Source: Seohaeicola_A nanhaiensis (GTDB lineage Bacteria; Pseudomonadota; Alphaproteobacteria; Rhodobacterales; Rhodobacteraceae). Taken from it: 64,000 nucleotides of DNA. Position 1 is the first letter of the stretch. Each line of letters begins with the position of its first letter. Positions 9,120 to 16,999 of the stretch are shown one piece after another. The stretch is taken from positions 1,149,080 to 1,213,079 of the forward strand of contig NZ_JBHSGI010000002.1 in the NCBI RefSeq assembly GCF_042654245.1, given 5' to 3'. The notes beneath the pieces are model-generated. The model ran no database searches and was not told where the DNA came from. It worked only from the letters and a program-made list of their open reading frames with translations. A program made the position numbers and the translations under genes.

Positions 9120-9959
9120 TTACAGGGACCGGGCCGAGAATGTGTCGCAGGCGTTCACGTCGCCGCTGTCATAGCCCCTCTGAAACCACCCGGCCCTCTG
9201 TTCCGAGGTGCCGTGGGTAAAGGTATGCGGCTGCGGCACCCGGCCTGCGTCGCGCTGCAGCTTGTCGTCCCCGATCTGCCGCGCCGCGTTCAGCGCCTCG
9301 GTCAGGTCGCCCCGCTCCATCAGGCCCTTCACCTTGCTGGCCCAGATACCCGACAGGCAGTCGGCCTGCAGTTCCAGCCGCACTGTCAGCGCATTCGCCT
9401 CGGTCTTGCTCGCCCGCTGCCGGGCCTGATCCACTTCCGGCAGGATGCCGGCCAGGTTTTGAACGTGATGCGCCACCTCATGGGCGATCACATAGGCCGC
9501 CGCGAAATCGCCCTTCGCGCCAAGGCGCTGTTCGAGGGTCGCAAAGAAATCGAGGTCGATATAGGCCTTGCGATCGACCGGGCAATAGAACGGCCCCGTC
9601 GCGCCCGACGCGCCGCCACAACCGCTTTGCGTGACGCGGCTGAACAGAACCAGCGTCGGCGGCACGTATTGCGCGTTCAGCTGATCGCGGAACACCTGCG
9701 TCCAGACATCTTCGGTGGTTGCCAGGACCTGGCTGGTGAATTGCGCCGCCGCCTCTTCCTCGGGGGTCGGCTCGTAAGGCTGGTCATAGCTGCCGCCCTG
9801 ATCCACGATCAGCGGCGTCACGTCGATTCCGGTGAAATATCCAATCGCCAAGACGACGAGAAGACCGACGCCACCGATACCGCCCATCGCCACGCCGCCG
9901 CCGCCACGCCCACGGCGATCCTCGACGTTGCTGCTGGTTCTCACACCGCGAAGACGCAT
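9120..9959 (-). CDS. YpfJ-type neutral zinc metallopeptidase
   Basis: A 279-residue putative membrane-anchored metallopeptidase (zinc metallopeptidase family PF04228). It starts with the family-typical MRLRGVRTSSNVEDRRG, followed by a Gly-rich segment and one transmembrane helix (about 28-45). The catalytic zinc motif HEVAHH lies at about residues 165-170 and is preceded by the family segment YCPVDRKAYID. The ATG at 9959 is chosen because GGGGAG precedes it; a GTG three codons upstream is less likely. The protease substrate is unknown for the whole family. It is convergent with yejF and divergent from dnaX. Confidence 0.87.
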   Translation of the reverse strand: MRLRGVRTSSNVEDRRGRGGGGVAMGGIGGVGLLVVLAIGYFTGIDVTPLIVDQGGSYDQPYEPTPEEEAAAQFTSQVLATTEDVWTQVFRDQLNAQYVPPTLVLFSRVTQSGCGGASGATGPFYCPVDRKAYIDLDFFATLEQRLGAKGDFAAAYVIAHEVAHHVQNLAGILPEVDQARQRASKTEANALTVRLELQADCLSGIWASKVKGLMERGDLTEALNAARQIGDDKLQRDAGRVPQPHTFTHGTSEQRAGWFQRGYDSGDVNACDTFSARSL

Positions 9960-10104
9960 GCCCCACACTCCCCGACTCTGACCCTGAAATCCTAGCCGAA
10001 CGCCGCCGGCTTGGCGATGGTTCCCGCCGCCATCGGTGGACGTCCCGCCCCAGCCGTTCTAACCTGACGCGACGCTTTAGAATCCTCTCCGCATCCGGGA
10101 CCGC

Positions 10105-11841
10105 ATGTCAGATACCCAGCCCTCCGAATACCGCGTGCTTGCCCGCAAATACCGCCCCGAAACCTTTGCCGACCTCGTCGGACAAGAGGCGATGGTGCGC
10201 ACGCTGAAGAACGCCTTCGCCGCCGACCGCATCGCGCAGGCCTTCATCATGACGGGTATCCGCGGCACCGGTAAGACCACCACGGCGCGGATCATCGCCA
10301 AGGGGATGAACTGCATCGGGCCGGATGGAAACGGAACCCCGACGACCGAACCCTGCGGGGTCTGCGAACACTGCGTCGCGATCATGGAAGGCCGCCACGT
10401 CGACGTAATGGAGATGGACGCCGCCAGCCGCACCGGCGTGGGCGACATCCGCGAGATCATCGACTCGGTCCGCTATCGCGCAGCCTCGGCGCGCTACAAG
10501 ATCTACATCATCGACGAAGTGCACATGCTCTCGACCAACGCCTTCAATGCGCTGCTGAAGACGCTGGAAGAGCCGCCGGCCCACGTGAAATTCATCTTCG
10601 CCACCACAGAGATCCGCAAGGTGCCGGTCACGGTTCTCAGCCGCTGCCAGCGCTTCGACCTGCGCCGGATCGAACCGGAGGACATGCTGGGCCTGCTGCG
10701 CCGGATCGCCACGTCGGAAGGCGCGCAGATCACCGACGACGCCCTCGCGCTGATCACCCGCGCGGCCGAGGGCTCGGCCCGGGATGCGACCTCGCTGCTT
10801 GATCAGGCGATCAGCCATGGCGCGGGCGAAACCGGCGCGGATCAGGTCCGCGCGATGCTGGGGCTGGCCGACCGGGGCCGCGTTCTGGACCTGATGGATT
10901 TTATCCTGAAGGGCGATGCCGCCGGCGCGCTGCGCGAGCTGGGCAGCCAATATGCCGAGGGCGCCGACCCGCTGGCCGTGCTGCGCGATCTGGCCGAGAT
11001 CACGCATTGGGTCAGCGTCGTGAAGATCACGCCGGATGCGGCCGAAGACCCCACCATTTCGCCGGACGAGCGCGCGCGCGGCAGCGCGATGGCCGAACAG
11101 CTGGCGATGCGGGTTCTGGCGCGGATGTGGCAGATGCTGCTGAAGGCGCTGGAAGAGGTGGCCGCCGCGCCCAATGCCATGATGGCCGCCGAGATGGCGG
11201 TGATCCGGCTGACGCACGTCGCCGACCTGCCCTCGCCCGAGGAACTGGTGCGGCGGCTAGAAAGCACGCCGCCGCCCCCTTCCCCCGCGCCCGGTCAGGG
11301 CGGCGGCGGATCTGCGCCCGGCGCGGGCGGCGGCAGCATGTCCCGCCCAATGGGTGGCGGTGGTGGTGGCGGCGCCCAAGCGGCGCTAGCGGTCGAGGCG
11401 GCGCTCGCGCGCTATCCGACCTTCGACCATGTGGTCGAACTGATCCGCGTCAACCGCGACGGCAAGCTGCTGGCGGATGTGGAGACCGATCTGCGGCTGG
11501 TCAGCTATCAGCCCGGCCGGATCGAATTTGAACCGACCGATCGGGCCCCGGCCGACATGGCCCAGCGACTGGGTCAAAGGCTGCAGGCCTGGACCGGCAA
11601 CCGCTGGGCGGTTTCGGTGGTGAACAGCGGCGGCGCGCCAACCATCGACGAGGTGCGCAACGCCGAGAAATACAGGCTCGAAGCCGAAGCGAAGGAGCAC
11701 CCTTTGGTGCAGGCCGTTCTCGCCCATTTTCCCAAGGCCAAGATCAAGGGTATCCGCACAGCCGAACAGATCGCCGCCGAAGCGATCACCGAGGCGTTGC
11801 CTGAGGTCGAGGATGAATGGGATCCGTTTGAGGATGGCTGA
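10105..11841 (+). CDS. dnaX: DNA polymerase III subunit gamma/tau
   Basis: Clamp-loader ATPase, 578 residues. Visible are Walker A GIRGTGKTT (about 49-57), the zinc module with Cys at NC, CGVC and EHC (about 71-94), Walker B DEVH, the sensor 1 region FATTE and the arginine finger region SRCQRFDLR. Beyond the clamp-loader core is a Pro/Gly-rich linker (about 390-425, with a run of seven glycines) and a C-terminal tau-specific domain. I find no A-AAA-AAG slippery site, so a separate gamma form by frameshifting is not indicated. Only a weak ribosome binding site is seen. It heads the dnaX-(RidA-like)-ybaB-recR cluster. Confidence 0.95.
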   Translation: MSDTQPSEYRVLARKYRPETFADLVGQEAMVRTLKNAFAADRIAQAFIMTGIRGTGKTTTARIIAKGMNCIGPDGNGTPTTEPCGVCEHCVAIMEGRHVDVMEMDAASRTGVGDIREIIDSVRYRAASARYKIYIIDEVHMLSTNAFNALLKTLEEPPAHVKFIFATTEIRKVPVTVLSRCQRFDLRRIEPEDMLGLLRRIATSEGAQITDDALALITRAAEGSARDATSLLDQAISHGAGETGADQVRAMLGLADRGRVLDLMDFILKGDAAGALRELGSQYAEGADPLAVLRDLAEITHWVSVVKITPDAAEDPTISPDERARGSAMAEQLAMRVLARMWQMLLKALEEVAAAPNAMMAAEMAVIRLTHVADLPSPEELVRRLESTPPPPSPAPGQGGGGSAPGAGGGSMSRPMGGGGGGGAQAALAVEAALARYPTFDHVVELIRVNRDGKLLADVETDLRLVSYQPGRIEFEPTDRAPADMAQRLGQRLQAWTGNRWAVSVVNSGGAPTIDEVRNAEKYRLEAEAKEHPLVQAVLAHFPKAKIKGIRTAEQIAAEAITEALPEVEDEWDPFEDG

Positions 11842-11932
11842 CGCCATCCTCGAAAGAGCCGGACAGAGCGGGAAATCCTGCGGAGTCCCGCACCTGGGAA
11901 TGGAGTCCAGATTGAGCCGGAATTTCTGAACA

Positions 11933-12328
11933 ATGTCCTTCAAAGCCCTCACTCCGCCCGGCTTCGAAGCGGTTTCCCGCGACTGGAAGTTCTCTATGGG
12001 TCTGGTCTCGGGTGACCATATCTTTCTCACCGGCATCACCGGCCAGCGGCTGAACGGAGAGATTCCCGAGGACGCCGAAACGCAATTCAATGTCGCCTTC
12101 GACAATATTGCCACGATCCTGGAAGAAGGCGGGATGACATTGGCCGATATGGTCGATGTGACCACGTTCCACGTCGGACTTCGCGATCATCTCGATACGT
12201 TCCGCAAGGTCTGGGGCGAGCGGGTTGCAGACCCATATCCTGCCTGGACCGCCATCGAGGTGGTGGGATTCATCATCCCCGGCAACTATATCGAGGTGAA
12301 GGTGGTGGCCCGCCTGCCGAAGGTGTAA
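11933..12328 (+). CDS. RidA-family (YjgF/YER057c/UK114) protein lacking the catalytic arginine
   Basis: A 131-residue chorismate-mutase-fold protein of the Rid superfamily. Family landmarks are GDHIFLTGITG near residues 27-37, the NVAFDNIATILEEGG helix and the C-terminal YIEVKVVARL strand. In active imine deaminases Arg105 lies in a PARS/T context; here the equivalent sequence is PAWT with Trp at residue 105. That places it among the Rid groups that are not expected to deaminate enamines or imines. It is inserted between dnaX and ybaB, 91 bases after dnaX and 26 before ybaB. Its ligand is unknown. Confidence 0.85.
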   Translation: MSFKALTPPGFEAVSRDWKFSMGLVSGDHIFLTGITGQRLNGEIPEDAETQFNVAFDNIATILEEGGMTLADMVDVTTFHVGLRDHLDTFRKVWGERVADPYPAWTAIEVVGFIIPGNYIEVKVVARLPKV

Positions 12329-12354
12329 ACGGGCAGAAACATAAGGAGACAGCG

Positions 12355-12708
12355 ATGCTGAAAGGATTGGGCGGGCTCGGCGGGCTCGGCGACATGGCCA
12401 AGATGATGAAGGCCGCACAGGAAGTGCAGGGCAAGATGGCTCAGCTGCAGGAGGACCTGCAGACCATGACCGTCACCGGCGAAAGCGGTGCGGGACTGGT
12501 CAAGGCCGTGTGCTCGTGCAAGGGCGATCTGAAGTCACTGGACATCGATCCGTCCATCTTCAATCCCGACGAAAAGGAAGTGGTCGAGGATCTTATCCTG
12601 GCCGCGATCAAGGACGCACAGGCCAAGGCCAGTGAACGGGCACAGTCGGAGATGGCAAAGCTGTCCGAGGGCATGGGCCTGCCCAAGGACATGAAGCTGC
12701 CGTTCTGA
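12355..12708 (+). CDS. YbaB/EbfC family nucleoid-associated protein
   Basis: A small DNA-binding protein of 117 residues, member of the conserved dnaX-ybaB-recR neighbourhood. It shows the family hallmark segments LKGLGGLGDMAKMMKAAQEVQ, with a central coiled helix, the GESGAGLVKAV strand, and the FNPDEKEVVEDLILAA helix. Family members bind DNA as tweezer-like dimers. A strong AAGGAG ribosome binding site lies 7 bases upstream of the ATG. recR follows 7 bases after the stop, implying co-transcription and a role tied to recombination or replication repair. Confidence 0.93.
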   Translation: MLKGLGGLGGLGDMAKMMKAAQEVQGKMAQLQEDLQTMTVTGESGAGLVKAVCSCKGDLKSLDIDPSIFNPDEKEVVEDLILAAIKDAQAKASERAQSEMAKLSEGMGLPKDMKLPF

Positions 12709-12715
12709 GCCGGCC

Positions 12716-13309
12716 TTGAGCAGCACCCGCGACATTGATGCGCTGATCGACCTGATGGCCCGGTTGCCGGGGCTTGGGCCGCGGTCGGCGCGCCGCGCGG
12801 TGCTGCATCTGATCCGCAAGCGCGGCCTGCTTCTCGCGCCTCTGGCGCGCCAGATGCAGGTGGTCGCCGAGACAGCCCGCGAGTGCCTGAACTGCGGCAA
12901 CGTTGGCACCTCCGATATCTGCGATATCTGCACCTCGGAAAAGCGCGCCAATGGCGAGCTCTGCGTGGTCGAGGATGTCGCTGACCTTTGGGCGATGGAA
13001 CGGTCGGGCGGATTCCGCGGCCGGTATCACGTGCTGGGCGGCACGCTGTCGGCGCTGGATGCGGTCGGGCCGGAAGAGTTGCGGATCCCAAAGCTGAAAG
13101 ACAGGGTGCACAGCGAGGGGATCACCGAGGTGATCCTGGCCCTGAACGCCACCGTCGACGGGCTGACAACCTCGCATTACATCGCCGACCAGCTTTCTGG
13201 GCAGGTCAGGATCACCTCGCTGGCGCAGGGCGTGCCGATCGGGGGCGAGTTGGATTATCTCGACGATGGCACCATCAGCACTGCCCTCCGCGCGCGCAAG
13301 GAGGTCTGA
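12716..13309 (+). CDS. recR: recombination mediator RecR
   Basis: RecF-pathway recombination mediator of 197 residues. It has the N-terminal helix-hairpin-helix (LMARLPGLGPRSARRAVL), a C4 zinc finger (CLNC...CDIC at about residues 59-74), and a Toprim domain beginning at VVEDVADL with later EVILALN. The start is taken as TTG at 12716: the only in-frame ATG downstream (in LMARLPG) would remove part of the helix-hairpin-helix. The initiation context is weak, which suggests coupling to ybaB translation 7 bases upstream. Confidence 0.94.
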   Translation: MSSTRDIDALIDLMARLPGLGPRSARRAVLHLIRKRGLLLAPLARQMQVVAETARECLNCGNVGTSDICDICTSEKRANGELCVVEDVADLWAMERSGGFRGRYHVLGGTLSALDAVGPEELRIPKLKDRVHSEGITEVILALNATVDGLTTSHYIADQLSGQVRITSLAQGVPIGGELDYLDDGTISTALRARKEV

Positions 13310-13690
13310 GTGCCCATGCTGCGCGCCGGGGCCCTGTATTTCCTTGGTGCCTTTGCGCTGGGGTTCGTGCTGGGCACCATCCGGGTGCTGTGGCTGGCGC
13401 CGGCCATCGGTGCCTTTGCCGCTGTCTCAGTCGAACTGCCGCTGATGCTGGGCTTTGCCTGGTGGCTGTCGTCTCGTCTGGCGCTCTCTCTGGGCACCTG
13501 GCAGCGGATCGGCATGGGCGCCTTTGCCTTCGTGCTGCTGATGCTGGCCGAGGCGGCGGTGGGACTCTTCGCTCTGGGCCTGTCGCCCGTCGCCTATCTC
13601 GCCGGGCTTCTGACGCCAGAGGGCAAGGTCGGCCTGGCCGGCCAGCTGGTTTTTGCCCTGCTGCCCTGGCTGCAGCGGCCGCGCGGCTAA
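13310..13690 (+). CDS. small integral membrane protein, unknown function
   Basis: A 126-residue protein with about four hydrophobic segments (residues roughly 5-25, 28-50, 62-85 and 95-120) and little else. AAGGAGG at 13298-13304 is 5 bases from a GTG at 13310 and 11 bases from an ATG at 13316; I use the GTG, though the ATG is possible. It starts directly after the recR stop and is probably the last gene of the dnaX-recR transcript. I do not recognise its family and assign no function. Confidence 0.7.
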   Translation: MPMLRAGALYFLGAFALGFVLGTIRVLWLAPAIGAFAAVSVELPLMLGFAWWLSSRLALSLGTWQRIGMGAFAFVLLMLAEAAVGLFALGLSPVAYLAGLLTPEGKVGLAGQLVFALLPWLQRPRG

Positions 13691-13712
13691 GGCCGCGCGC
13701 GCCGGATGCATA

Positions 13713-14501
13713 TCAGCGACGGGGATCGTCGCTGTCGTCGTCATCTTCGTCGTCGTTGGCGTCGGGCAGGTTGAAGAAGCTGTCGGCATCGGCAAAATCC
13801 TTGGCCGAACGCTTCTTGTCGGACTCTTCGTCCTCGTCATCGCTCTTGCCCGAGAGCGTGAAGGTCTCCAGCCCTTCGATTGCTGTCGGAATGCGCGGCT
13901 CGGTCGACATACCCAAAGACTGCTCGGTGCTGACCAACTTCCGACGCTCGTCATCGGTCATCACGGCGCCCTCGGCGGCCCGCTTGGCTGCCGCCTTCTG
14001 GACGGCGGCGTCCAATTCCGACTGCTTGCAAAGGCCCAAGGCCACGGGATCGATCGGCTGGATGTTGGCGATGTTCCAATGGCTGCGCTCACGGATCGCC
14101 TGAATGGTCGGCTTGGTGGTGCCCACCAGCTTGGAGATCTGACCGTCGGACAGCTCGGGGTGGAACTTGACCAGCCAGAGGATCGACGCCGGGCGGTCTT
14201 GGCGCTTGGACAGCGGCGTATACCGCGGACCGCGGCGCTTTTCCTCGCCCACAGAGGCCGGATTGAACTTGAGCTTCAGCTTGTGCAGCACGTTCTTCTC
14301 GGCCGCCTCGATTTCTTCCTGGGTCAGCTGGTTGTTTGCAACCGGATCAAAGCCCTTGACCCCGGCAGCCACGTCTCCGTCGGCGATGCCCTGCACCTCA
14401 AGCTCGTGCAGACCGACGAAGTCGGCGATCTGCTTGAAGCTGATCGTGGTGTTGTCCACCAGCCAGACTGCGGTTGCCTTGGCCATCAAAGGTTTTGCCA
14501 T
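13713..14501 (-). CDS. trcR: TrcR/DUF1013 family cell-cycle transcriptional regulator
   Basis: A 262-residue alphaproteobacterial protein (PF06242) annotated in the lineage as the cell-cycle transcriptional regulator TrcR. The N-terminus MAKPLMAKATAVWLVDN and the segments ISFKQIADFVGLHELEVQ and KLVGTTKPTIQAIRERSHW look like two helix-turn-helix units. The last 55 or so residues are strongly acidic and low-complexity, ending in a run of Asp with DDEDDDDSDD. The ATG at 14501 has AAGGAG 8 bases upstream, so the 18-codon upstream extension is rejected. It is divergent from the RNase T2 gene. Confidence 0.88.
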   Translation of the reverse strand: MAKPLMAKATAVWLVDNTTISFKQIADFVGLHELEVQGIADGDVAAGVKGFDPVANNQLTQEEIEAAEKNVLHKLKLKFNPASVGEEKRRGPRYTPLSKRQDRPASILWLVKFHPELSDGQISKLVGTTKPTIQAIRERSHWNIANIQPIDPVALGLCKQSELDAAVQKAAAKRAAEGAVMTDDERRKLVSTEQSLGMSTEPRIPTAIEGLETFTLSGKSDDEDEESDKKRSAKDFADADSFFNLPDANDDEDDDDSDDPRR

Positions 14502-14578
14502 TGCTCGTCTCCTTGACACAAATCTTCCCCGATGCCTGGTTTCCCAGGCGGCCACCGGCGGGCCGGGGCGGGTTTCCG

Positions 14579-14606
14579 TTGTCGGGGAACTTGCCGGCTA
14601 TATAGT
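14579..14606 (+). promoter_or_regulatory. candidate sigma-70-type promoter of the RNase T2 gene
   Basis: TTGTCG (14579-14584), a 16-base spacer and TATAGT (14601-14606), 27 bases before the ATG. It matches four and five of six consensus bases respectively. Assigned by inspection only. Confidence 0.4.
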
Positions 14607-14633
14607 CGGATCAAGGCAACAAGGGAAGAGTGA

Positions 14634-15272
14634 ATGCGTTGGCTGCTGATCTGGGTGCTTGTCGTCGTGCCGGCGCTGACGGCGCGCGCCGATGGCGAGC
14701 GCGCCGGAACCTTCGACTATTACATCCTATCGATGAGCTGGTCGCCCAATTGGTGCATCCGCACCGGTGTCGCCCAGAATTCTCCGCAATGCGCCGAGGG
14801 GCGCCGGTTCGGGTGGGTGCTGCACGGGCTTTGGCCGCAGAACCTGCGCGGCTATCCGTCGTACTGCCGGACCGCCGAGCGGCCGCCATCGCGCCGGATG
14901 ACATCCGCGATGGCCGATGTCATGGGCACGGACGGCCTGGCCTGGCACCAATGGCGCAAGCACGGCGTGTGCAGCGGGCTGTCGGCTGAAGACTACTTTG
15001 CCCTGTCGCGCGAGGCCTTTTCCAAGGTCCGGATTCCACAGGTTTTCCAGGCTCTTGACCGGAAGGTCCGGCTGCCCGCGCGCGTTGTGGAGGAGGCATT
15101 TCTGAAGGCCAATCCGGATTGGCGGGCCGACATGCTGACCGTCACCTGCAAGGATGGTTATATCGAAGAGGCCCGGCTCTGCCTGAGCAAGGCCCTGAAC
15201 CCGGTGCCCTGCGGCGCCGATGTAGTGCGGGACTGTGCTCTGAAGGACGCCTTCTTCGCGCCGATCGACTGA
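14634..15272 (+). CDS. secreted ribonuclease T2 family protein
   Basis: A 212-residue precursor with a signal peptide (residues 1-19, cleavage near ARA-DG), so periplasmic or secreted. It contains the T2 active-site blocks CAS I (VLHGLWPQ, catalytic His64) and CAS II (WHQWRKHGVC, His110 and Lys109). Position 106 is Gln, where T2 enzymes normally carry the catalytic Glu, so activity may be altered. Cysteines in WCIR, QCAEG, YCRT and CSG fit conserved disulfides. The family degrades RNA to 2',3'-cyclic nucleotides, which would serve nucleotide scavenging. It is convergent with the BKACE gene 6 bases away. Confidence 0.88.
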   Translation: MRWLLIWVLVVVPALTARADGERAGTFDYYILSMSWSPNWCIRTGVAQNSPQCAEGRRFGWVLHGLWPQNLRGYPSYCRTAERPPSRRMTSAMADVMGTDGLAWHQWRKHGVCSGLSAEDYFALSREAFSKVRIPQVFQALDRKVRLPARVVEEAFLKANPDWRADMLTVTCKDGYIEEARLCLSKALNPVPCGADVVRDCALKDAFFAPID

Positions 15273-15278
15273 CCGGTC

Positions 15279-16007
15279 TCAGCCGGTCTGACGCGCAGCA
15301 CGCGTGATTGCAACCGCTGCCCGCACCATATCCGCGTTGTCGCGCGCGAGGCTGCCGTCCGGAAGCTTACGACCGTCTTCCAGCCCGATGCGCGTGGACA
15401 GGCCCAGTTCCGCAGCGCGATGAACAAAGGGCCAAATCGTCCCGTTGAAGCCATGAAACAGCACAGGTCGCCGGATGCCCGCCGATTCGAGATCGTGCAG
15501 CATGGCCATGCCAAGGGCCAGTGCGGCATCGGTATCCGGTTCCCCGACCTCGATCAGCACTCTCAGCACCCGGTTCCGGATCTCCAGGGCGGCAAAGCGC
15601 TCCACATCGTCCAGCGTCGCAAGACCGGCTTCGATGCCGACTCCGATCTTCGCGAGGAGGTCGATGACGGCCGGCGCGTCGTCTTCCGACAGGTTGACCG
15701 AGGCATAGTCGGGCAGATCGGTCCATCCGGCGATGGCCTGCCGTGTGCGCTGCACATCGTTTTCGATCCAGGCACCGGTCGACACACCGATGAACGTGCC
15801 GGGGCAGGCTTGCCGGACCAGCCGGACGGTTTCGGACACCGCGGCAAGCGACTCTTTCCCTTCGCGATCACGCGGGTGAATGTGCAGCTCGGCCGCGCCT
15901 TCAGAGAGCGCGGCGACCGCATCGCGCGCCATCGCCTCGGCAGTCAAGGGCAAGGCTGCGTGAAAATCAGCGGGTCTGGCGCCGTTGAGGCAGGCTTGGA
16001 CGATCAT
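15279..16007 (-). CDS. BKACE family beta-keto acid cleavage enzyme
   Basis: A 242-residue TIM-barrel protein of the 3-keto-5-aminohexanoate cleavage family (DUF849, PF05853). These enzymes cleave beta-keto acids with acetyl-CoA. Recognisable are the zinc-binding HIHPRD motif (about residues 46-51), the ACLNGARP start and the GLEDGRKLPDG region with RDNADMV near the C-terminus. It is shorter than the 270-310 residues usual in the family. The ATG at 16007 begins the conserved MIVQACLNG; the open frame further upstream crosses a terminator hairpin and is not coding. The substrate cannot be deduced. Confidence 0.85.
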   Translation of the reverse strand: MIVQACLNGARPADFHAALPLTAEAMARDAVAALSEGAAELHIHPRDREGKESLAAVSETVRLVRQACPGTFIGVSTGAWIENDVQRTRQAIAGWTDLPDYASVNLSEDDAPAVIDLLAKIGVGIEAGLATLDDVERFAALEIRNRVLRVLIEVGEPDTDAALALGMAMLHDLESAGIRRPVLFHGFNGTIWPFVHRAAELGLSTRIGLEDGRKLPDGSLARDNADMVRAAVAITRAARQTG

Positions 16008-16086
16008 TGGATCCGCCAGTCTTGGAGGGGTCCGCCAAGACAAACCACGTCTGGACCAAGCGATCAATGCGCTGCGAACAGCACAC

Positions 16087-16119
16087 AAACAAGAACCCCC
16101 GCCGTTTGACCGGCGGGGG
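16087..16119 (-). terminator. rho-independent terminator of the VPLPA-CTERM gene
   Basis: On the minus strand CCCCCGCCG (16119-16111) pairs with CGGCGGGGG (16104-16096) across a 6-base loop and is followed by TTCTTGTTTG. It separates the VPLPA-CTERM gene from the BKACE gene, making the former monocistronic. Confidence 0.82.
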
Positions 16120-16146
16120 CTTTGAAAACACTCTCCGCTTGGGAGA

Positions 16147-16842
16147 TCAGGCGGCCTTGCGGCGGCGCATGGCAACCAGGCTGCCGAGGCCCGCGAGGAT
16201 CAGCAGACCCGAGGCCGGAACCGGAACCGTGCCGGGCTCTTGCAGATCGTTCGGGGTGCCGGTCACCAGGTCCTGGTTTTCGCGGCTGTAGTAGTAGGTC
16301 AGCGTCTGCTTGCCGGTGTCGGCATTGGTCAGACCGTCCAGGTAGGTCTGGGCCTGCTGCCACACGGTGCTGTTCTGAGCTTCTTTCAGCTGGAACTTGC
16401 CGTCGGCGAGGTTGAACGAGCCATCGTCCGAGATGATTTCCCACAGCGCGATCTGGAAGCCAGCGGCTTTCACGCCCGTGGTGATGGCGCTGGCCATCGT
16501 CGACGTGCCGATGACGCTCGAGAACAGCTTGTCGATGTTGGTCAGGATGCTCGCACCGAACAGGTCGGATTTCTCTTCGACGGACTGGGTGGGCTTGCCC
16601 AGCTTCTGAGCGAGATCGACGCAGAAGGCAACGAAGTCGCCAACGCCGTTGCTGCCGGTCAGGTGGAACATCCCAGCCGAGACGTAGTTGTTCGCGCCAT
16701 CATAGTTGATGTTCACATTGCGGGCGAGCGCATTGTTCGCGCCAAACAGCGGATCCTGACGAGTCACAGTCATCGTGGAAGCAGTGGCTGCGGTCGCAAG
16801 GGAAACGACCGCAAAGGCCGCGGAGGCTAGCATCTTTCTCAT
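16147..16842 (-). CDS. VPLPA-CTERM sorting domain protein
   Basis: A 231-residue exported protein. An N-terminal signal peptide (MRKMLASAAFAVVSLATA) is followed by a domain rich in Asn, Thr and Ser with no family I can name. The last 26 residues form a PEP-CTERM-like tripartite tail: VPVPASG at about 206, a hydrophobic helix, then RRRK. This matches the VPLPA-CTERM variant processed by an exosortase-type enzyme in Rhodobacteraceae; that enzyme gene is not in the window. Start at 16842 has a GGTGAAGA ribosome binding site. It has its own promoter and terminator. A surface or exopolysaccharide-associated role is inferred from the tail only. Confidence 0.87.
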   Translation of the reverse strand: MRKMLASAAFAVVSLATAATASTMTVTRQDPLFGANNALARNVNINYDGANNYVSAGMFHLTGSNGVGDFVAFCVDLAQKLGKPTQSVEEKSDLFGASILTNIDKLFSSVIGTSTMASAITTGVKAAGFQIALWEIISDDGSFNLADGKFQLKEAQNSTVWQQAQTYLDGLTNADTGKQTLTYYYSRENQDLVTGTPNDLQEPGTVPVPASGLLILAGLGSLVAMRRRKAA

Positions 16843-16869
16843 ATTCTTCACCCATACACTGATTATGAA

Positions 16870-16887
16870 AGTCGGCACATACCGACT
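16870..16887. repeat. inverted repeat in the 5' leader of the VPLPA-CTERM gene
   Basis: Perfect arms AGTCGG / CCGACT with a 6-base centre, between the proposed promoter and the start codon on the minus strand. It could be an mRNA hairpin or an operator. Confidence 0.45.
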
Positions 16888-16905
16888 CCCTTCTTGATAG
16901 CTTCC

Positions 16906-16934
16906 TATATGTCACGCCGACCCGGGCCTGACAA
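16906..16934 (-). promoter_or_regulatory. candidate promoter of the VPLPA-CTERM gene
   Basis: Minus-strand TTGTCA (16934-16929), a 17-base spacer, and CATATA (16911-16906), in an A+T-rich stretch about 64 bases upstream of the ATG. Spacing and sequence fit a housekeeping promoter. Confidence 0.45.
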
Positions 16935-16999
16935 TATCCAATTTGGCAACAATCCGTTTACCATTAAGATTATGGTCGCCAAAGCCAAACCATATGCCC

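Noticed and set aside
11280..11400. Gly/Pro-rich repeat inside dnaX considered as a tandem repeat element
   Set aside because: It is simple in-frame low-complexity linker coding with no regular repeat unit.
10105..11841. Programmed frameshift producing a gamma form of DnaX
   Set aside because: No A-AAA-AAG slippery heptamer or comparable signal found; only the full-length product is supported.
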